From Prevotellaceae bacterium (lineage in GTDB: Bacteria; Bacteroidota; Bacteroidia; Bacteroidales; Paludibacteraceae), in assembly GCA_031270565.1 (NCBI GenBank), contig JAISXJ010000171.1:1-11345 (forward strand): 11,345 bases of DNA, in the 5' to 3' direction. The notes beneath the pieces were generated by a model. It saw only the letters and a list, made by a program, of their open reading frames with translations. It was not told the DNA's origin and made no database searches. Numbering within the stretch: position 1 is the first letter of the stretch; each line of letters begins with the position of its first letter. This document shows positions 6,015-11,345 of the stretch, in pieces. The translations under genes were made by a program, and so were the position numbers.

Positions 6015-8879
6015 TTATCGTCCACAGATGGTTTTGAAATCGCAATAACTGCACAAATCGGGGTCGGGCTGAGGAGTAAAGGCAATGGTCGGGTCAAAAA
6101 GTTCTCGAAGCTTCTCAATGAGATGCGCCTCAAACTCTTCGGCAAGCAGAGAAAAGTCATGCACCGGCTCATGATTGAAATGTATTGCCGGAGAATAACT
6201 TTCGGTATCCGTAGCTTTGGTGATATACAGCAGCGTCGGGGCAATGGCTGCGCGATGCTGCGAGAGCAACGTCGAAGCGTACAGAAACGCCTGAAGCGTA
6301 TAACAGGAACGCCGTCCGGATGCCTCGAACAACGCCGCCATCGTATTGACGTCATCGTGAGCAGAAGCGGACGTTTTATAGTCAACAACCCGCAGAATAT
6401 TCTCTTTAAGGTCAATCCGGTCAACGATACCGCCGATGTTTATCTCCAGCGTATCGTCCAGCTTGATTCGGCGATAGTTTGGCGCTTCCAGTCCCGTAAC
6501 AAGGAAGGGCGCACAGGTTTTGTCAATCTTCAAGAGCCGCACAATCAAGGCGCAGACCACATTAAAATAGATTAACTGTTCCCCGTTATAGCTGTTACGG
6601 GCGGTTGGTCGGTGAAAATAGACCTCATTAAACGCCAATTCAACAACACGCTCTATTTGAGAATGGTTTTTCAGGTAAAAATCTATTTTTTCAGCCGTTA
6701 CCTCGAAAGGCGCAAAGGTCGCCTTCTGCACTGGCGGCAAATGTCCGACAAGTCGATAAATGCACTCCGCAGCCTTATGAAACACGCTGCCCAGAACGGA
6801 ATTATCCAGTTCGTCAGAGAGTTCATCAGGGGGGACAATCTCTGCCAGATATTTGAAATAGAATTGCAGCGGACAGTCAATATAAATATTCAACGCCGAC
6901 GGCGAAAGGCTGTGTCCTTTGGCGTCATTCATCACGTTGTAAGCCTCGCGCAGACGTTGCATCAGCGCATCGGTCTTGGTGATGGTCGGAATATTGGCTG
7001 TGCGCGGCAGAAGCTCGGTCTTGACGGCAATACGGGTAATGGCTTCGGGAAAAGGATATTCCGTGAGCAACTGCAACAGGAAACGGCTAATCTCCGCCTT
7101 GCCCGTTTGCCCGCCGGAGGTGTTATAGACAAAGGTGGCACGCTCGGCGCGTTGCAACAGCCGGTAGAACGAATAGGCATACAAAGCATCCTGATGTTCG
7201 GCGGTGTGCATCCCGAAATGCCTGCGAATAAAGTGCGGAATAAACGATGCCCCATGATTGACTTTAGGCATAATCCCCTCATTAACGGAAACAAGTATCA
7301 GGTTCTTGAAGTCCATATTTCGGGTTTCGAGCATTCCCATAAGCTGTAATCCGCGTGCCGGTTCACCGTGAAATGGGACAGTTGTTGTAGCCAGCAGCCG
7401 TTTGAGCAGGCGAATGAACGTCGGTATTTCTATTTCCAAATCACCTTGACGAATAATATCCCGCAATCGCGAAAGCATTTGATACACCCGAAAAACCGCT
7501 TCCACCTGCAGATTGTCAACAGAGAGGGATGTTGCGTCCTGCCTGCCAAGTTCCCGTCCTGTCATCTCGATAATGGCAAGTAAATAGGTTGCCAGTTCGG
7601 CGCTGTTTTCCACTGTCTGAAACAGGAGATGATTGTCCAGTTCTTCGGGAGAGATAAAGAAACGCTTTTGCTGCACCGCCTCGCGCTCCCTCTGAGCCGC
7701 CTGCGGATAGATAAGGCGGACGTAACTGTGCCGCAGAAGCGGCAGAAGATATGTATAACGGAACGTATTATTGCGAATACCTTTTTGCTGCATTGCCAGC
7801 AGGAGCGAGACAAGTCCTGCGACAGGCGTTTGCATCAGGTTGAAGCCCATTGTAATGTTGACACAATCGACTTTCTGCGGCAGGGCGTGAATGGCTGCAG
7901 GCAGCAACTGTTCATCGCACAGCACGACAGCCGTATCGGGGTCGTCGTATTGGGTTTTGCCAAGTTCGTCAATCCATGATGCCATATAACCGAGTTGAGC
8001 GGTACGGCTTGGCGCCGCAACGATGGTTATTTGGCGGGTATTTTTGGCGAGAGCGTCGGCATCAAGGGGGAGAGCCTGCGGAAAACGCGCCAGATTATCT
8101 CGTAGAAAACGTCCGGCTTCCTGATTTTTATTGGCGAGATAATAGTTATCATAGTCCCAATAAAAAAGGGCTTTATTTTTGAGCAATGTCATTAGCCGCT
8201 GTTCGACGGCGGTAAGCAGGTGAAACCCGACGAAAACGTACGTGTTTTGCGTAAACGCATCCAGAGACACCTCCATACGCGACAGCGCATCACGCATTTG
8301 CATTCCCTCGTATGCCAGCTGTTGCGTAACAAGAGCGGCGCGAAAGTCGTGATAGATTCTTCCCAGTTCTTTCCAGATGGAATAAAATGCCTCTTTGAGC
8401 GGGGTATTATCGGTTCGGATGTCGCGAAAAAAGCGGTGAATAATTTCCCACTGTGTGGGGTCAAGATGTTCAAAACGGTCGTTAAACTGTTCCAAATCAT
8501 CCATATTGGAGAATAACAGATCGGCATCCACGAGGCATTTATCCACGTCATTGAAATCGGCAAGTAACATCTCTCCGAAAAAATAGAATGTATCCAGTGT
8601 TTCTGCGTTTTCCTTTTGATAAATACGGGTGCAGTAGCAGCGATAGAGTTCCGCGACAAGTTTGAGCGGGTCGGCAATCTGCAAGGGAGAAGCGACGGCG
8701 AACAGACCGTTCATATCCGTGTATTGGGGCGCCCATATCGGCGTATCGGCAGCCTGAACAAGATAATCGCTTATAAACAGACGTGCTCGACGCGATGGCA
8801 AAACCACCGTTACACGTGACATATCGTTGCCAAAGCGAGCCAGAAGGTCGCCGGAGACCTGTTTGAGAAAAGGAAGCAT
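6015..8879 (-). CDS. AddB-like PD-(D/E)XK nuclease with iron-sulphur motif
   Basis: The 954-residue protein belongs to the AddB/RexB-like nucleases of Bacteroidetes, which with an AddA-type helicase process double-strand breaks for recombination. The N-terminal half is an inactivated helicase fold: it starts MLPFLKQVSGDLLARFGNDM and has TVVLPSRRARLF (24-35) but no Walker A lysine motif, and the ETRNMDF...VNEGIMP block is at 518-537. The C-terminal PDDEXK_1 nuclease shows H701 in VLGSVFHKAAE, D820 in GIVDRIDL, and D833-x-K835 in VVDYKTSAS. C669 (IDCPLQFYF) together with C943, C946 and C952 (CSYCDFKTIC) fits the 4Fe-4S staple of AddB and Cas4. I place the start at 8879, because a promoter -7 box lies at 8914-8921, downstream of the alternative ATG at 8924, and family members start near MKPFLK. 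No AddA/UvrD partner adjoins it here. Confidence 0.9.
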   Translation of the reverse strand: MLPFLKQVSGDLLARFGNDMSRVTVVLPSRRARLFISDYLVQAADTPIWAPQYTDMNGLFAVASPLQIADPLKLVAELYRCYCTRIYQKENAETLDTFYFFGEMLLADFNDVDKCLVDADLLFSNMDDLEQFNDRFEHLDPTQWEIIHRFFRDIRTDNTPLKEAFYSIWKELGRIYHDFRAALVTQQLAYEGMQMRDALSRMEVSLDAFTQNTYVFVGFHLLTAVEQRLMTLLKNKALFYWDYDNYYLANKNQEAGRFLRDNLARFPQALPLDADALAKNTRQITIVAAPSRTAQLGYMASWIDELGKTQYDDPDTAVVLCDEQLLPAAIHALPQKVDCVNITMGFNLMQTPVAGLVSLLLAMQQKGIRNNTFRYTYLLPLLRHSYVRLIYPQAAQREREAVQQKRFFISPEELDNHLLFQTVENSAELATYLLAIIEMTGRELGRQDATSLSVDNLQVEAVFRVYQMLSRLRDIIRQGDLEIEIPTFIRLLKRLLATTTVPFHGEPARGLQLMGMLETRNMDFKNLILVSVNEGIMPKVNHGASFIPHFIRRHFGMHTAEHQDALYAYSFYRLLQRAERATFVYNTSGGQTGKAEISRFLLQLLTEYPFPEAITRIAVKTELLPRTANIPTITKTDALMQRLREAYNVMNDAKGHSLSPSALNIYIDCPLQFYFKYLAEIVPPDELSDELDNSVLGSVFHKAAECIYRLVGHLPPVQKATFAPFEVTAEKIDFYLKNHSQIERVVELAFNEVYFHRPTARNSYNGEQLIYFNVVCALIVRLLKIDKTCAPFLVTGLEAPNYRRIKLDDTLEINIGGIVDRIDLKENILRVVDYKTSASAHDDVNTMAALFEASGRRSCYTLQAFLYASTLLSQHRAAIAPTLLYITKATDTESYSPAIHFNHEPVHDFSLLAEEFEAHLIEKLRELFDPTIAFTPQPDPDLCSYCDFKTICGR

Positions 8880-8913
8880 ATTGAATGGAATTGAAATAAT
8901 AATTTTCGTCGCA

Positions 8914-8921
8914 CAAAAGTA
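8914..8921 (-). promoter_or_regulatory. Promoter -7 box of the addB-like gene
   Basis: On the minus strand TACTTTTG matches TAnnTTTG. Transcription would begin near 8907, leaving a leader of about 28 bases before the ATG at 8879 and excluding the upstream ATG at 8924. The -33 TTTG is not clear; only TTTC is seen, at a slightly short distance. A hairpin AGACGC-N8-GCGTCT lies upstream at 8946-8965. Confidence 0.55.
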
Positions 8922-9036
8922 CATTTTTTCGGGGGTGAAATCCTAAGACGCAACACGCCGCGTCTCTGCCGACAACTAACAACCGTTTATGTTCTGTGCC
9001 GTATCCTCCTTAAAAAAACTTTTTTCATTGCATATA

Positions 9037-9068
9037 TTTGGAAAATCCAAGTTTTTCATATACCTTTG
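9037..9068 (+). promoter_or_regulatory. Bacteroidetes-type promoter of the FISUMP-like gene
   Basis: TTTG at 9037-9040, then exactly 20 bases, then TACCTTTG at 9061-9068: a full match to TTTG-N20-TAnnTTTG. Transcription should start near 9075, which leaves an unusually long leader of about 218 bases before the ATG at 9293. Confidence 0.75.
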
Positions 9069-9074
9069 TTCTCT

Positions 9075-9292
9075 ATTTAACTCTCCTGAGTCAAAGACTT
9101 CCTTCATCCAAAAGATAACCTGATAACCGGTTAATTACACCAAAAAAACTAATTCTGTTTTTGTACAAAGACACAGCGTGAGCAAGTTTGCGTTTGCCTG
9201 TTGTACGCGTACGATACACATCAGTTGTGTGCAGAAATGCTGTTTTTCTTATTCACCATCTTATTTAACCACAATTTTCAACATGAGTAATT
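9075..9292 (+). other. Long untranslated leader with palindromes
   Basis: The leader holds three perfect 10-base palindromes, TAACCGGTTA (9124-9133), TTTGTACAAA (9160-9169) and GTACGCGTAC (9203-9212), and a small hairpin ACACA-N5-TGTGT (9216-9230). I see no RNA family I recognise and no terminator. A 19-codon frame (9283-9342) starts 10 bases before the main ATG and overlaps it out of frame. The leader may carry binding sites or RNA structure that control the downstream gene; this is inference. Confidence 0.4.
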
Positions 9293-10633
9293 ATGAAACC
9301 AAAAACATTTTTTTCTTTTGCCCTTGTGGCAGCATTTTTTAACATCGCTTCCGTTTCTGCAGCGCAGATAACGATTGGCGGAAAGAATCCGCCTAAAGCA
9401 GGAGTTATACTGGACTTGAACAGCACAATTAAGGGCGGACTGCAACTCTCTAACGTGGCACTGACGGATTTGACACAAATTCCTGCGTCTTTTCCCAAAA
9501 TAAACGGCACAGCCACCGACGAGCAGAAGCAAAATTTTACCGGCGCTCTCATCTGGAACACCAACGACATGCTGTATCCTAACGGAGCGGGAGTGTACCT
9601 CTGGAATGGCGAGAAATGGAGCTATCTTGGTGGTAGCGACGGCGAAGTCCCCTACGTTCAGATTCCTCCTCCAGTATGCACCAACCCAATATCTCCCGTT
9701 CGTTTTGCAAGGTATAATCTGGGCGCTGATTCAACTTTAAACACGCCCAAGAAACAGATGAAATATTTTGCCGAAAATGCGTTCAACAAACTTGACGGTC
9801 GTGTTTACGGCGGCTTGTTTCAATGGGGACGCAAGGATATCAAGTACGGCATTAACACCGGCACTTTTACCCGTTATGACAATCAAACCAACACTTCCAA
9901 CACACAAACGACATCTCCGGCTGAGGAAACATTCTACATTGGTTTTGAAGACTGGCGTAGTTCACGAGAAGATAAACTCTGGGGGAATGGCAAAGGGATT
10001 GCTGCTGACGGTACAGAAAACAAAGGCGGTGTTCTTCATACTGACGGCAAATACTATCAGAATACGGACTGGGCAATGCCTGAGAATAATCCCTGTCCTG
10101 CCGGTTGGCGTATCCCGACTCAGGATGAATGGGAACGGCTTGGTAATTATGACTGTAATCCCAGCAGTCTTGGTGGCACAATTCTTTCTTCCGGCAGTAC
10201 TACCCTTAAGGGCAGTGCGGGATTGACCTGGATACAGGTTGCATGTAAGAACAACAGATGTACGCCGACCCTGTTATCGGCAACTGATGTTGTTTCAACC
10301 GGTTACGCTATTTATCGGACATCCGACTGGGAGAACGCACAAAAAGCCGGCAACGTATATTCAGGGTGGGACGGTTCCACTGCAAACTTTACTGCTTTTC
10401 CATCGCTTCATGCTCCTGAAGCGCCCGAACCGCTCCTTTTCCTGCCTGCCGCCGGATACCGTCACCATAAAAGCGGTAAGATAACCAATACCGGTGCGCA
10501 TGGGGACTACTGGAGCAGTTCGGTTAACGGCAAATACTCCCACAGCCTGTATTTCGATGGCAGCAAGACAGCCCCGAATGACCACAGTGTTCGTGCTAAC
10601 GGCTTCAACATACGTTGTGTAACAGCTGATTGA
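9293..10633 (+). CDS. Secreted protein with FISUMP-type (major paralogous) domain
   Basis: The 446-residue protein starts with a clear signal peptide (MKPKTFFSFALVAAFFNIAS..., likely cut near residue 23-24 after VSA or VSAA), so it is exported, probably to the surface or outside. Residues 30-115 carry a segment common at the start of Bacteroidales surface proteins: GVILDLNSTIKGGLQLSNVA, then FTGALIWNTNDMLY and GAGVYLWNGEKWSYLG. The remainder resembles the Fibrobacter succinogenes major paralogous (FISUMP, TIGR02145) domain: VRFARYNLGA, GRVYGGLFQWGR, NPCPAGWRIPTQDEWERLG (267-284), LPAAGYR (384-390), GDYWSSS and RANGFNIRCV near the end. The biochemical role of this family is unknown; it may be adhesive or structural. 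There is no lipobox cysteine, no Por sorting tail and no membrane anchor. It stands alone with its own promoter, divergent from the AddB-like gene. The start is set by the signal peptide. Confidence 0.85.
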   Translation: MKPKTFFSFALVAAFFNIASVSAAQITIGGKNPPKAGVILDLNSTIKGGLQLSNVALTDLTQIPASFPKINGTATDEQKQNFTGALIWNTNDMLYPNGAGVYLWNGEKWSYLGGSDGEVPYVQIPPPVCTNPISPVRFARYNLGADSTLNTPKKQMKYFAENAFNKLDGRVYGGLFQWGRKDIKYGINTGTFTRYDNQTNTSNTQTTSPAEETFYIGFEDWRSSREDKLWGNGKGIAADGTENKGGVLHTDGKYYQNTDWAMPENNPCPAGWRIPTQDEWERLGNYDCNPSSLGGTILSSGSTTLKGSAGLTWIQVACKNNRCTPTLLSATDVVSTGYAIYRTSDWENAQKAGNVYSGWDGSTANFTAFPSLHAPEAPEPLLFLPAAGYRHHKSGKITNTGAHGDYWSSSVNGKYSHSLYFDGSKTAPNDHSVRANGFNIRCVTAD

Positions 10634-10659
10634 GAAAATAATTCGGTTATCTCTTGCTT

Positions 10660-10732
10660 TGAGACGCTATAAAAAGTTGTTTTCCCAGCAATATCGTGAT
10701 TTCAAGGGAATTCTTATTTTTTTGGCGTCTCA
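10660..10732. repeat. Elongated inverted repeat after the FISUMP-like gene
   Basis: TGAGACGC (10660-10667) and GCGTCTCA (10725-10732) are perfect 8-base ends. Inside, AAAAAG (10671-10676) can pair with a T-rich run and TTCCC/GGGAA (10682-10686, 10706-10710) form an inner stem, giving one long, interrupted hairpin of 73 bases that begins 26 bases after the stop codon. It may protect or end the transcript, or be a miniature transposable element. No T tract follows. Confidence 0.6.
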
Positions 10733-10849
10733 TTGTAATATTTCGCTGAAAAAATTATGTGCATTTGTAGCCTGATAATTTAACGGTCAGAACAATAGCC
10801 ACAAAGAAATTAAACCCTGCCTGAACTTGCAAAATATCGGCAATGGAAA

Positions 10850-10985
10850 CATCAGCATCAAGCCGAAATAACTTGTGAGTTTGGTAATGGTGCGGCGATA
10901 GCCGAACTGATGATAAGCCACACCAAGGAATAAACAAGTTTGTCCTTTGGTGTGGCGCGAAGGAAGAAGACGAAGTCAAACTTGT
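10850..10985 (+). other. Possible structured RNA or decayed gene in a 450-base gap
   Basis: Several helices can form. CATCAG/CTGATG (10850-10855, 10907-10912) encloses CGGC-GATA-GCCG (10893-10904). Directly after it comes a strong stem GCCACACCAAGGA/TCCTTTGGTGTGGC (10917-10929, 10943-10956; one bulge). The loop of that stem, ACAAGTTTG (10934-10942), is complementary to CAAACTTGT at 10977-10985, which would make a pseudoknot. Coding is ambiguous: a 94-codon minus-strand frame (10755-11039) and three plus-strand fragments in different frames (one, 10888-11064, contains KEEDEVKLVRTIFSRLARF) are open, none with a recognised domain. It may be a structured RNA or a frameshifted gene relic. Confidence 0.3.
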
Positions 10986-11087
10986 ACGGACTATTTTCAG
11001 CCGTCTGGCGCGTTTTACTCTGAAAAACAAAAAAGGCACAAGTTGGAAAAACCTATGCCATTAAGTAATAAAATTTTGGACAGCGAA

Positions 11088-11345
11088 TCATATTGCTCCA
11101 TTCAAATTTGCAATTCCTGCTTCTAACAGCATTGTTGCAAATGTTACACCATCAAATAATTGAATATTTGACTCTTTCGCCAATTTTTGTGCTTCTTCCG
11201 AAAAACTGTCGCTCGAAGATATTACCCAAGCAATTTTAGAATAACCATCGTCGATGTTGTCTTTTTGCGATTTATAGTTGACTATCTGTTCAATTGCCCA
11301 AGACGAAGTTTCACCCTGATAAAATTTGACCTGCGTGTAAATGAT
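11088..11345 (-). CDS. Mrr-type restriction endonuclease, C-terminal part only
   Basis: The minus strand is open from the right edge to the TGA at 11088-11090, giving the last 85 residues of a protein whose start lies outside the window. The fragment begins IIYTQVKFYQGE and continues with AIEQIVNYKS, AWVISSSDSFSEEAQKLAKE, SNIQLFDGVTFATMLLEAGI. This matches the end of the Mrr catalytic domain: the Q-x-K motif (QVK) of the modified PD-(D/E)XK site, a strand followed by FS-x-EA-x-x-x-A, and the DG-x-x-x-A-x-x-L close. Mrr enzymes cut DNA, often methylated DNA, and belong to restriction or defence systems. The N-terminal specificity part is not visible, so the exact type cannot be given. No partner gene is seen downstream; the 450-base gap to the FISUMP-like gene holds only repeats and remnants. 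Confidence 0.75.
   Translation of the reverse strand: MIYTQVKFYQGETSSWAIEQIVNYKSQKDNIDDGYSKIAWVISSSDSFSEEAQKLAKESNIQLFDGVTFATMLLEAGIANLNGAI

Noticed and set aside
6612..7349. 245-codon plus-strand frame inside the AddB-like gene
   Set aside because: Antisense shadow. The minus-strand protein has all family motifs.
8925..9292. Invertible promoter before the FISUMP-like gene
   Set aside because: No pair of inverted repeats of useful length flanks the promoter, and no invertase gene is present.
9283..9342. 19-codon upstream frame overlapping the FISUMP-like start
   Set aside because: No ribosome site or composition supports translation. The signal peptide in the other frame is clear.
1..11345. 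tRNA, rRNA or CRISPR array
   Set aside because: No cloverleaf, rRNA-like or regularly spaced direct-repeat pattern was seen in any gap. The palindromes at 589-694 lie in a gene and lack spacers.

Overview
The window looks like chromosomal DNA of a Bacteroidota bacterium, most likely order Bacteroidales. The reasons are promoters of the Bacteroidetes type (TTTG, about 20 bases, TAnnTTTG), few Shine-Dalgarno sites, an AddB-like PD-(D/E)XK nuclease of the type common in this phylum, and a secreted FISUMP-type protein. No species can be named. Coding DNA is fairly G+C rich, while the gaps are A+T rich and hold relics and palindromes.

Left part (1-2031): the 5' portion of a YhcG/DUF1016-family nuclease gene runs off the left edge on the minus strand. 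It carries three consecutive DNA palindromes read in frame as peptide repeats. Upstream lies about 1 kb without a confident intact gene: a broken HTH-regulator-like fragment, a diverged 80-base inverted repeat, an isolated insertion-sequence-like end and a G+C-rich patch with a REP-like hairpin.

Centre (2032-5810): a small heat-shock protein gene with its own terminator, then the adenosylcobalamin-dependent ribonucleotide reductase nrdJ and a RidA-type imine deaminase. nrdJ and ridA lie 27 bases apart and end at a very strong hairpin terminator, so they probably form one transcription unit. All three are housekeeping or stress genes (protein holding, dNTP supply, metabolite repair).

Right part (5811-11345): an AddB-like nuclease/helicase-fold gene on the minus strand with no AddA partner in view. 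It is divergent from a secreted FISUMP-like protein that has a good promoter and an unusually long leader (about 220 bases) rich in palindromes. Then comes a 450-base gene-poor stretch with an elongated inverted repeat and a sequence able to form a hairpin plus pseudoknot. The 3' end of an Mrr-type restriction endonuclease gene on the minus strand reaches the right edge.

A housekeeping core is thus flanked on both sides by nuclease genes and decayed sequence, as expected where defence-related accessory DNA turns over. No complete new multi-gene system is visible. The most unusual signals are the in-frame palindrome array in the left nuclease gene and the possible structured RNA at 10850-10985.
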